A stretch of 9,920 bases of DNA from an uncultured Clostridia bacterium (GTDB lineage Bacteria > Bacillota > Clostridia > Oscillospirales > Acutalibacteraceae), in NCBI GenBank assembly GCA_937884995.1, contig CAKZZL010000034.1, positions 1 through 9,920 on the forward strand, written 5' to 3'. Made by a program: the position numbers and the translations under genes. The notes beneath the pieces were generated by a model. That model ran no database searches. It had not been told where the DNA came from and saw only the letters and a list, made by a program, of their open reading frames with translations. Within the stretch, counting starts at the first letter, position 1, and every line of letters starts with the position of its first letter. Shown piece after piece: positions 1-5,665 of this stretch.

Positions 1-1263
1 AATGATGCCGAATATGAGTATAAATATTATCTTGCCGTTGATGTTCCCGATGATATAGTAACGGATGATGTTGACGAAAGCAATGTGAATTGTATGGTAA
101 CAATCGGTACAAATAGTCACGGTGATTCACTAAAACCCTCACAGAGAGGTTTTAATAAATCTTTTTCGTCAAAAGACGAAATGCTTGAAACTTATCGCTG
201 GACTACCGATGATTACCGTGCGGCTTTGGCGTATATTCAGATAAAAAAAGAAAACCTCGGCTGGTTTCAGACCTTTTTCAGTTTTGTGGGTGAACAGGCT
301 TTAAAGCATGAAGCGACCGATTTGCATAAGCTGACCTATGGACACACGATAGTTGTTAAGGACAAAAACGGCGAAACAGGCGAAGTTACTTATGATTTCA
401 AAACGCCTATTTATTCCAAAACATACAGGGATGACGATTATCATTACTATGTTTATTATGGCAGAAAATACAGCGTAAAATATCTTATCGACAATGACAT
501 GGTAAGATTTTCGGATGACGATATCGAAAACAATTCTTTAAAAGAACAGTTCTACAACACTTATAAATACGGCAATTTTGCAGTTGGCAATCTCGATTTT
601 CCTTTGGAGCTGGAGGACGGTGAGAAAATAAGCGACCGAATATCCAAACATTTCGGCAAGCAGTTGTATCTTGTGTATGATCCTCCAAATCCGCCAAGCG
701 ATCCGACCGATGATGTTTATGGGACTGTAAAAAGCAAAACGGGTTATCATTACGCCAACGACCTTTCGGCAGATGCAGGCGATATATTTTATGCCCCGAT
801 AGACGGACTTTGCATCGTTAAACAGCGTGACGGGCGAGGCTTTGAATTTACAATATCCACGGCATACAACGGCAATACAATAGACTATACCAAAGACGGT
901 TATCTTGTGAAAATGTCATGCACAAGCAGTTCTTTTATTCCGGCGAACACACCAACGCTTGTTCACAAAGGCGATGCTCTCGGAAAGGTCTGCGGCAATG
1001 TTTGGGTAAATAACAATATCCCCGATAATGATAATGACAGCGAGAATGAAGATATATTTGCCGACAAGCTGTTTCCGTGCTGCACCGCAACGGCATATCA
1101 TACCATAGGTGCAAATGAATATGAAGTTCCCGAACCCGAAGAGGATCATCTGCATATCGAAATGTATAAGCTGCCGTGTGATTTTTCAAGTAAAAGCAGC
1201 ATAGAGGATAATGTCCTCGCTCCCGAATTATTCTTTGATTATTCAAATGAAGTTGATGAATAG
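1..1263 (+). CDS. M23-type cell-wall peptidase of a conjugative element, C-terminal part (5' end outside window)
   Basis: The frame is open from the first base, so this is the C-terminal 420 residues of a longer protein; the GTG at 85 is internal. Counting from the first visible codon, GYHYANDL (H250, D254) and DHLHIEM (H383, H385) match the HxxxD and HxH zinc-binding motifs of M23/LytM endopeptidases. Between them, DIFYAPIDG and KGDALGKV resemble the usual 'pvyApadG' and 'vkkGdvlG' strands. M23 enzymes cut peptide cross-bridges in peptidoglycan, and in ICEs a wall hydrolase of this sort opens the wall for the mating channel. An acidic, Asn/Asp-rich stretch (about residues 335-380) separates the last glycine-rich strand from HLH and is longer than usual. 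The region before residue 220 is not recognised. The position before a DUF4315-like gene and topB supports a conjugation role (inference). No signal peptide can be seen because the N-terminus is missing. Confidence 0.72.
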   Translation, partial: NDAEYEYKYYLAVDVPDDIVTDDVDESNVNCMVTIGTNSHGDSLKPSQRGFNKSFSSKDEMLETYRWTTDDYRAALAYIQIKKENLGWFQTFFSFVGEQALKHEATDLHKLTYGHTIVVKDKNGETGEVTYDFKTPIYSKTYRDDDYHYYVYYGRKYSVKYLIDNDMVRFSDDDIENNSLKEQFYNTYKYGNFAVGNLDFPLELEDGEKISDRISKHFGKQLYLVYDPPNPPSDPTDDVYGTVKSKTGYHYANDLSADAGDIFYAPIDGLCIVKQRDGRGFEFTISTAYNGNTIDYTKDGYLVKMSCTSSSFIPANTPTLVHKGDALGKVCGNVWVNNNIPDNDNDSENEDIFADKLFPCCTATAYHTIGANEYEVPEPEEDHLHIEMYKLPCDFSSKSSIEDNVLAPELFFDYSNEVDE

Positions 1264-1278
1264 GAAAAACTTTTAATC

Positions 1279-1287
1279 GGGAGGGGG
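1279..1287 (+). promoter_or_regulatory. Ribosome binding site selecting a TTG start
   Basis: The purine run GGGAGGGGG lies 7 bases before the TTG at 1295. No ATG or GTG lies at a suitable distance in this frame, so the strong Shine-Dalgarno sequence decides the unusual TTG start of the next gene. Confidence 0.7.
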
Positions 1288-1294
1288 TGATAAA

Positions 1295-1549
1295 TTGACG
1301 GAGGAACAGAGAAAAAATGTTGAACAGCTCAACACTTATGACCGCAAAATAAAACAGCTTGCCGAACAGCAAAAAAAGCTGGTGTCAAAAAGAGATAGTC
1401 TGTATGCAAGAGTTATTCTCGGTGTTGTGAGAAAATATGACTGGTCTGTCGAGCAGTTCTTGGATATAACCGAGGACAGCGGTAGACGGTTTGTTGAGGG
1501 CAGGCTTCACACTTTAAACAAAACTAATCAGCCGCATAACAATAGCTGA
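1295..1549 (+). CDS. Small coiled-coil ICE protein, DUF4315-like
   Basis: This gene encodes 84 residues from a TTG start with a strong ribosome binding site, 31 bases after the peptidase gene and probably in the same operon. Residues 2-35 are charged and rich in Q, K and E with heptad-like spacing (EQRKNVEQLNTYDRKIKQLA), so a coiled coil is likely. A hydrophobic segment (YARVILGVVRKY) and WSVEQFLDI follow. A coiled coil followed by a short 'xSxEQf' motif is the layout of DUF4315 proteins, which commonly follow the wall-hydrolase gene in Firmicutes conjugative elements. Their biochemical function is not established. The family call rests on shape, size and context rather than on a diagnostic motif. 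The gene normally expected next in such elements (DUF4366/CD1107-like) is absent and an Rpn-type nuclease is found instead. Confidence 0.55.
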   Translation: MTEEQRKNVEQLNTYDRKIKQLAEQQKKLVSKRDSLYARVILGVVRKYDWSVEQFLDITEDSGRRFVEGRLHTLNKTNQPHNNS

Positions 1550-1565
1550 TTTTGATCTATAAATG

Positions 1566-1594
1566 TTGACAATATGCTGTTTTTATACTAAAAT
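1566..1594 (+). promoter_or_regulatory. Near-consensus sigma-A promoter for the Rpn-type nuclease gene
   Basis: A perfect -35 box TTGACA (1566-1571) is followed by exactly 17 bases and TAAAAT (1589-1594), one change from the -10 consensus. The ribosome binding site GGAGG (1611-1615) lies 7 bases before the ATG at 1623. The 73-base gap after the DUF4315-like gene contains little else, so the nuclease gene appears to have its own constitutive-type promoter. Confidence 0.72.
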
Positions 1595-1622
1595 ATAGTT
1601 AGAACGATACGGAGGATAAGTT

Positions 1623-2549
1623 ATGGCAGGATTGAACAGCTCACTTGTACATCTTGAGGAAGTCGGAAAACTTGATAATATCTGCAAAAGCATTTTATCA
1701 AAGAAACAGGTGCTTGCAAGGATACTCAAAGGTACAATAGAAGCGTATGAGAACTATTCGGCAGAAGAAATAGCCGAGAAATTCATTGAGGGTGAACCGA
1801 AAGTAAACAAAGTGCCTGTGCATCGTGATGAGATAACCGGAATGAATACGGAAGATAATTCCGAGACCGAGGGCGAAGTCAGATATGATGTTCTTTTTAA
1901 GGCGAAAGTTCCCGATTCCGACAAGGACGAAGAATATATTGTCAATGTAGAATCGCAGGGTGATTATTACACAAAGTATCCGCTGCTTTCGAGAGCGGTT
2001 TATTACTGCGGCAGACTTTTATCGGCGCAGAAGGATAAAGAGTTTTCAAACGATAATTATCAGGATATTCGCAAGGTACATTCTATCTGGGTGTGTTTGA
2101 ACGGCAACGATAAAACAAGCAAGGCAAATGAAAACACTATTGCAAGTTATGTTTTTGCAAAGAAAGACATATACGGTAAACAGCAGTTCAAGAGAACCGA
2201 CTATGATCTTGTCGAAATAATAATGATCTGTCTCGGTGATGAGGAAGAAGTAGATAACGAGCTGCTTGCTTGTCTTGGCACTTTCTTTTCATCAAAGAAA
2301 GATGCCGAAACAAAAAAGCGTATTTTACACGATGAACACGGGATAATATTTGACAGTGATATTGAACGGGAGGTGGACAATATGTGTAACTATGGTGAAT
2401 ATGTATTGGAAAAAGGCGAAGAAAACGCTACTGTAAAGTTATTGAAAAATATTATGAAAAACTTAAATTTGCCCATTGACAAGGCTCTCGTTGTGGCGGA
2501 AGTTCCCGAAGATAAATGGGCAATGTATAAGCAGCTTGTTTTGGGATAA
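1623..2549 (+). CDS. Rpn-family PD-(D/E)XK nuclease / putative transposase-like protein
   Basis: The product is 308 residues, a usual length for Rpn (recombination-promoting nuclease, PDDEXK_2-type) proteins, which are abundant in Clostridia and often annotated as putative transposases. The active-site pattern is visible: RYDVLF with D89, then a beta strand EEYIVNVESQ giving E110-x-Q112, the D...ExQ variant typical of this family. SRAVYYCGRLLSAQ (residues 123-136) and HSIWVCL (153-159) correspond to the family's conserved helix and strand. The C-terminal segment (from about 256) is helical and charged, as in family members. Characterised Rpn proteins are metal-dependent DNA endonucleases that raise recA-independent recombination; activity here is inferred. 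The gene has its own promoter and is followed by a hairpin terminator, so it behaves as an independent cargo unit inserted in the conjugation gene series. No transposon-like inverted repeats were found around it. Confidence 0.8.
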   Translation: MAGLNSSLVHLEEVGKLDNICKSILSKKQVLARILKGTIEAYENYSAEEIAEKFIEGEPKVNKVPVHRDEITGMNTEDNSETEGEVRYDVLFKAKVPDSDKDEEYIVNVESQGDYYTKYPLLSRAVYYCGRLLSAQKDKEFSNDNYQDIRKVHSIWVCLNGNDKTSKANENTIASYVFAKKDIYGKQQFKRTDYDLVEIIMICLGDEEEVDNELLACLGTFFSSKKDAETKKRILHDEHGIIFDSDIEREVDNMCNYGEYVLEKGEENATVKLLKNIMKNLNLPIDKALVVAEVPEDKWAMYKQLVLG

Positions 2550-2571
2550 AATTTAAAATCTAAACCACACA

Positions 2572-2612
2572 AAGGCATTTAAGACGTAAAAAATCTTGAA
2601 TGCCTTATTTTT
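2572..2612 (+). terminator. Intrinsic terminator after the Rpn-type gene
   Basis: AAGGCATTTAAGA (2572-2584) pairs with TCTTGAATGCCTT (2594-2606), a 13-bp stem with one G-T wobble and a 9-base loop, followed by ATTTTTAT. It sits 22 bases past the nuclease stop codon. Confidence 0.68.
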
Positions 2613-2627
2613 ATGCAAAAAATAAGG
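2603..2627 (+). promoter_or_regulatory. Alternative hairpin overlapping the topB ribosome binding site
   Basis: CCTTATTTTT (2603-2612) is perfectly complementary to AAAAATAAGG (2618-2627) with loop ATGCA. It shares CCTT with the 3' arm of the preceding terminator stem, so the two structures exclude each other. Its 3' arm takes up the first Gs of the topB Shine-Dalgarno AGGGAGG (2625-2631). It could be an anti-terminator or a translation brake, or simply a by-product of a T-run facing an A-run. Confidence 0.35.
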
Positions 2628-2640
2628 GAGGAATTTACAA

Positions 2641-4380
2641 ATGAAGTTAGTTATAGCAGAGAAACCGTCACAGGGAGTAGCTTTTTCAAAGGTTTTAGGT
2701 GCAAATAAGCGCGGCAAAGGATATTATGAGGGGAACGGCTATATTGTAAGCTGGTGTATCGGGCATCTTGTGGGGCTTGCACTTCCCGAAGTGTATTCGG
2801 AGGAATACAAGAAGTGGGATAATCTTCCCGTTATCCCCGACAAGTGGATATATACGGTCAACAAGTCTACGGCAGACCAGTTTGGTGTTGTAAAGAGACT
2901 TATGAACGATAAAAAGGTAACATCTATCGTATGTGCGACTGATTCCGGGAGAGAGGGCGAGCTTATTTTCCGCCTTGTTTATGAGTATGTCGGCTGCAAA
3001 AAGCCTGTTGAAAGATTATGGATCTCGTCACTTGAAGATGAAGCTATCCGCAAGGGCTTTGAAAACCTCAGACCAAGTAAAGAATACGACAAACTTTATG
3101 CTTCCGCTTTATGCCGTGAGCGTGCAGACTGGCTTATCGGCATTAACGGTACAAGATATTTTACCGTACATAATAATAACGAGCTTATAAGTGTCGGCAG
3201 GGTTCAGACACCTACGCTTGCTATGATCGTGCAGCGTGACCGTGAAATATCTTCTTTTGTGAAGCAGAAATATTATACCGTTGAGATCGACTGCGGCGAA
3301 TACATTGCCGAGAGCGAGCGTATTGACGATTACGAAAAGGCGAGACTTATCGCTATGGACTGCGAAACGGCAAGCGCAAAGGTAACGGCGGTAACAACAA
3401 AGAATAAATACACATCGGAGCCTAAGCTGTTCGACCTTACGGCATTACAGCGTGAAGCAAACAAGTTATTTGGTTTTACCGCAAAAGAAACGCTTGATAC
3501 TGCACAGAAACTTTATGAAATGAAGCTGATAACCTATCCCCGCACCGACAGCAGATACCTCACGGATGATATGGACGATACGGCAAGCAAGGTCATAGGT
3601 CTCATAAAAAAGCATATTCCTTTTGCGGGATATATTGATTTTAAGCCTTTTCTGCCGCCTATACTTGACAGCGGCAAGGTGAGCGACCACCATGCTGTCA
3701 TACCTACGGTAAACATAGCTGATGTTGGCGATCTTTCGGATAATGAAACAAAAATACTGTATCTTATCTGTGCAAGACTGCTTGAAGCAACGGCAGGCAA
3801 ATATGCTTATAAGTCAACAAATGTTGAGGTCGAGTGCAACGGCCGTATATTCAAGGCAAACGGCACGGCACTTATCGAACCGGGATATAAGGCGATAACG
3901 CAGAATTTCAGACAGTCTGTGGGCTTAAGATTTTCGGATGAGGTTGAACAGATACTGCCCGATGATATTTCGGAGGCGAAAGCGTACACGGTAACTGCCG
4001 CACTGCGTGAACATTATACAATGCCGCCCAAAGCCTATACGGAAGATACGCTCCTGCTTGCAATGGAAAATGCGGGAAAAGAACAGCTTGAAATAAAAGA
4101 TGTCGAGCGTGTCGGCATAGGAACACCGGCAACGAGGGCGGCTATAATCGAAGCACTTGTCAAGCGCGGCTATGTTATAAGGAAAGGCAGGATGCTCTGC
4201 TCCACCGATATGGGAAAGAAGATAGTTGATACAGTTCCCGATGTGTTAAAATCTGCTGATATGACAGCGGATTGGGAAAATATGCTTGCTCTTATAACAA
4301 AGGGCGAAAATTCGGATAAAGCGTTTATGCAGGATATAAAAACTCTTGTAAACCGCATTGTAAGCGGCGAGGAGAGTTAA
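2641..4380 (+). CDS. topB: DNA topoisomerase III, ICE-type
   Basis: This is a type IA topoisomerase that nicks and passes single DNA strands through a covalent tyrosine intermediate. The N-terminal Toprim domain starts at MKLVIAEKPSQ (Glu7) and carries ATDSGREGELIF, with D101 and E105. Residues 160-200 hold RADWLIGINGTRYFT and SVGRVQTPTLAMI, classic type IA signatures. The catalytic tyrosine is Y299 in LITYPRTDSRYLT. SDHHAVIPT (348-356) and VGIGTPATRAAIIEAL (491-506) are further conserved blocks. At 579 residues it is shorter than housekeeping TopB (roughly 650-730) and ends without zinc-finger modules. The second Toprim aspartate (D-x-D-x-E) is Gly103; as far as I recall this DxG form is frequent in plasmid and ICE copies. 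The ATG at 2641 follows AGGGAGG by 9 bases. Position after the conjugation genes matches Tn1549/CTn-like elements, where topB probably helps unlink or process transferred DNA. Confidence 0.95.
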   Translation: MKLVIAEKPSQGVAFSKVLGANKRGKGYYEGNGYIVSWCIGHLVGLALPEVYSEEYKKWDNLPVIPDKWIYTVNKSTADQFGVVKRLMNDKKVTSIVCATDSGREGELIFRLVYEYVGCKKPVERLWISSLEDEAIRKGFENLRPSKEYDKLYASALCRERADWLIGINGTRYFTVHNNNELISVGRVQTPTLAMIVQRDREISSFVKQKYYTVEIDCGEYIAESERIDDYEKARLIAMDCETASAKVTAVTTKNKYTSEPKLFDLTALQREANKLFGFTAKETLDTAQKLYEMKLITYPRTDSRYLTDDMDDTASKVIGLIKKHIPFAGYIDFKPFLPPILDSGKVSDHHAVIPTVNIADVGDLSDNETKILYLICARLLEATAGKYAYKSTNVEVECNGRIFKANGTALIEPGYKAITQNFRQSVGLRFSDEVEQILPDDISEAKAYTVTAALREHYTMPPKAYTEDTLLLAMENAGKEQLEIKDVERVGIGTPATRAAIIEALVKRGYVIRKGRMLCSTDMGKKIVDTVPDVLKSADMTADWENMLALITKGENSDKAFMQDIKTLVNRIVSGEES

Positions 4381-4407
4381 GATGTATCCTGCTTTTTAAA
4401 TTGCCGA

Positions 4408-4598
4408 GAAAGGACTCCATTTGGAGGACTTTCTTTAAATTCTGCGGAAGTTTATCTTCCGAAGAATTTAAAATTGCTATGCAATTTGGCAATTTATGAG
4501 TATGTAGGAATATTGGTTTACCAATATTTCGGAATACGAATAGCATTATCGTTGGAAATGCGATAGGAATATTTATGGGTTTTGTTTTGTGCATAAAT
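4408..4598 (+). other. Run of five hairpins in the topB-transglutaminase gap (candidate structured RNA)
   Basis: No convincing gene lies in 4381-4715. Instead, palindromes tile most of it. (1) 4408-4433: GAAAG/CTTTC and CTCC/GGAG arms separated by a symmetric GA/GA internal loop (possible tandem sheared G-A pairs). (2) 4434-4472: TTTAAATTCT/AGAATTTAAA, one G-A mismatch, then CGGAAG/CTTCCG with loop TTTAT. (3) 4471-4487: AAATTGC/GCAATTT, loop TAT. (4) 4509-4528: AATATTGG/CCAATATT, loop TTTA. (5) 4571-4598: ATTTATG/CATAAAT with a 14-base loop. Hairpins 1 and 2 are directly adjacent. I do not recognise a known RNA family. Possibilities are a leader RNA, a small RNA, the 3' end of the topB mRNA, or DNA-level palindromes used in transfer or replication. 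Confidence 0.4.
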
Positions 4599-4604
4599 GT
4601 TTTC

Positions 4605-4614
4605 GGAGGTGATT
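4605..4614 (+). promoter_or_regulatory. Orphan perfect Shine-Dalgarno sequence without a start codon
   Basis: GGAGGTGATT is fully complementary to the 3' end of 16S rRNA, but no ATG, GTG or TTG lies 4-13 bases downstream, and the frame used by the next gene has TAA at 4614. It may be the remnant of a lost small gene or part of a regulatory RNA structure. Confidence 0.3.
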
Positions 4615-4670
4615 AAAAACAAGGTCTGCCGTTTACCTATAAAAACGGTAAATATATGAAAGGAGATACG

Positions 4671-4701
4671 GGCAGCATCAAATATCGGTGCTGCCTTTTT
4701 T
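4671..4701 (+). terminator. Terminator-like hairpin directly before the transglutaminase RBS (possible attenuator)
   Basis: GGCAGCA (4671-4677) pairs with TGCTGCC (4689-4695); an inner C-G and T-G pair extend the stem, and six Ts follow (4696-4701). The ribosome binding site of the next gene, GGAGG, starts at 4706, so no promoter fits between hairpin and gene. Upstream, CTGCC (4626-4630) can pair instead with GGCAG (4671-4675) around an inner hairpin TTTACC/GGTAAA (4632-4637/4647-4652), which would break the terminator. This is an attenuator-like arrangement; the ligand or trigger is unknown. Confidence 0.6.
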
Positions 4702-4715
4702 ATTTGGAGGAAATG

Positions 4716-5441
4716 ATGAGAAAATTTATTACTTGCCTTCTTTTGGTTTCTTCCCTTTTTGTAAACAGCGCATACTGCGCCGAAGATAAAGGGGTGATGC
4801 TGAAAGACAGGGTGCATAAGACCATTGAAAATCGTGAAGAGTATGTTGATTTAAGGGATATACAGCTCACAGACGATGAAGCTGTAATGTTTATGCGTGA
4901 ATACTTTGCAGAGTATTCCGATGCGGGATTTATCGAAAACACTCTTTCGTTTTTTGATGAAGATGAAAACAGCTCAAACGATGCTATTCAGCTTAAATAC
5001 CGATATTCGGAAGAAGAAACGGCACAGATATTAAAGGATATCGAGAAAAAGGAAACAGCACTTGCAAGGTATGTTGGCGGTAAACCCAACGAGGAAAAAG
5101 TACAGATCGTTTACTCTTATTTTTGTCGAAATTTCAGCTATGATGATGAGCTGAACTATGACTTAAAGCATCTTTACGAAGAAAAAACGGGTACCTGCTG
5201 TTCTTTTTCACTTGCGTTCAAGGCTGTGATGGACAGGCTCGATATACCGTGCAAGGTAGTTGTCAGCGATGATCTCACCCACGAATGGAACAAAGTTTTT
5301 ATAAACAATGAATGGCTGAATGTGGATATTACGGATGGCATACGCCTTTATCAGACGGGTTTTCCGAACGCGCATTTACGCACTTTTCTTATGAGTGATG
5401 ATGTTTATAAATCACGCGGCTACAAAGAAAGCAACGGGTGA
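4716..5441 (+). CDS. Secreted transglutaminase-like (papain-fold) protein, left copy
   Basis: The product is 241 residues from the ATG at 4716, chosen because GGAGG (4706-4710) lies 5 bases before it and because the paralogue at the right edge starts with the same MRK. A longer reading from 4656 would run through the terminator hairpin. Residues 1-21 (MRKFITCLLLVSSLFVNSAY) are a Sec signal peptide with likely cleavage near AYC-AED; the cysteine is not in a good lipobox. The C-terminal half has the transglutaminase-core Cys-His-Asp triad: TGTCCSFS (C161), LTHEWNKV (H189) and NVDIT (D204). Such domains act as cysteine peptidases, amidases or cross-linking enzymes; the substrate here is unknown. 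Residues 40-115 are acidic and unrecognised. The gene is 4 bases before a broken PP-loop gene, so the two probably formed an operon. Expression may depend on read-through of the preceding hairpin. Confidence 0.78.
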   Translation: MRKFITCLLLVSSLFVNSAYCAEDKGVMLKDRVHKTIENREEYVDLRDIQLTDDEAVMFMREYFAEYSDAGFIENTLSFFDEDENSSNDAIQLKYRYSEEETAQILKDIEKKETALARYVGGKPNEEKVQIVYSYFCRNFSYDDELNYDLKHLYEEKTGTCCSFSLAFKAVMDRLDIPCKVVVSDDLTHEWNKVFINNEWLNVDITDGIRLYQTGFPNAHLRTFLMSDDVYKSRGYKESNG

Positions 5442-5445
5442 CATT

Positions 5446-5568
5446 ATGAGTACAGATAAAGAAAAAATTGCAATAGAAAGACTTAAAACGGCTTCCGATA
5501 TGTCACTTGCGACCTATGGGGAGCCTTTAATTATAGCATACTCGGCAGGTAAGGATAATGGAAAGTAA
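5446..5568 (+). pseudogene. 5' fragment of a PP-loop / PAPS-reductase-family gene, cut by the RIT left end
   Basis: Forty codons start at ATG 5446, 4 bases after the transglutaminase stop. The translation begins MSTDKEKIAIERLKTA and ends in IIAYSAGKDNGK before TAA. IAYSAGKD corresponds to the SGGKDS nucleotide-binding PP-loop of the adenine-nucleotide alpha-hydrolase superfamily (PAPS reductase, DndC, IbrA-like proteins). Full members continue for about 200 residues or more; here homology stops at the Asp codon, and the last three codons and the stop are supplied by the RIT terminal repeat. The Gly-to-Ala change in the motif (SAGKD) may be neutral decay or natural variation. The 3' part of the gene is not in the window. 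A matching fragment lies at 9050-9166 in reverse orientation. Confidence 0.75.
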
Positions 5569-5582
5569 TATAAAATGAAAAG
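5551..5582 (+). repeat. RIT left terminal inverted repeat
   Basis: The 32-base arm begins AAGGATAATGGAAAGTAATA and ends AAAATGAAAAG. It matches the reverse complement of 9036-9067 at 31 of 32 positions (T at 5571 against C). Two further Gs (5548-5549) also match beyond one mismatch. The repeat carries an in-frame TAA that ends the interrupted target gene. Confidence 0.88.
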
Positions 5583-5623
5583 AAACACACCGAATTCACA
5601 TTATTAATAGCTTATAAAAGCAA

Positions 5624-5655
5624 GAAAGAATCTTGAACGTTATCAAGATTCTTTC
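5624..5655 (-). terminator. Terminator hairpin after the recombinase operon
   Basis: A perfect 13-bp stem, GAAAGAATCTTGA (5624-5636) with TCAAGATTCTTTC (5643-5655), has a 6-base loop and lies 10 bases past the stop of the last recombinase gene. On the minus strand a short T-rich run follows (TTGCTTTT). T runs also follow on the plus strand, so it may work in both directions and insulate the element from the transglutaminase transcript. Confidence 0.72.
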
Positions 5656-5665
5656 CATAATATTT

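Noticed and set aside
85..87. GTG at 85 as the start of the first gene
   Set aside because: The frame is open to the first base, there is no ribosome binding site before the GTG, and the preceding codons read as normal protein.
935..1372. 145-aa minus-strand open frame opposite the peptidase gene
   Set aside because: It is antisense to the conserved M23 motifs and spans two plus-strand genes; no family resemblance.
4500..4575. Direct repeat TAGGAATATT (4505-4514 and 4564-4573) as a target-site duplication
   Set aside because: It is too short and AT-rich, and the 50 bases between hold no transposable unit.
4656..4715. Longer start for the left transglutaminase-like gene at 4656 (adds MKGDTGSIKY...)
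   Set aside because: The added stretch runs through a terminator-like hairpin, precedes the signal peptide, and does not match the right paralogue. GGAGG at 4706 fits the ATG at 4716.
4325..4817. Minus-strand open frames of 89 and 99 aa over the topB-transglutaminase gap
   Set aside because: They overlap the end of topB and the start of the transglutaminase gene, run through the hairpins, and lack ribosome binding sites and recognisable motifs.
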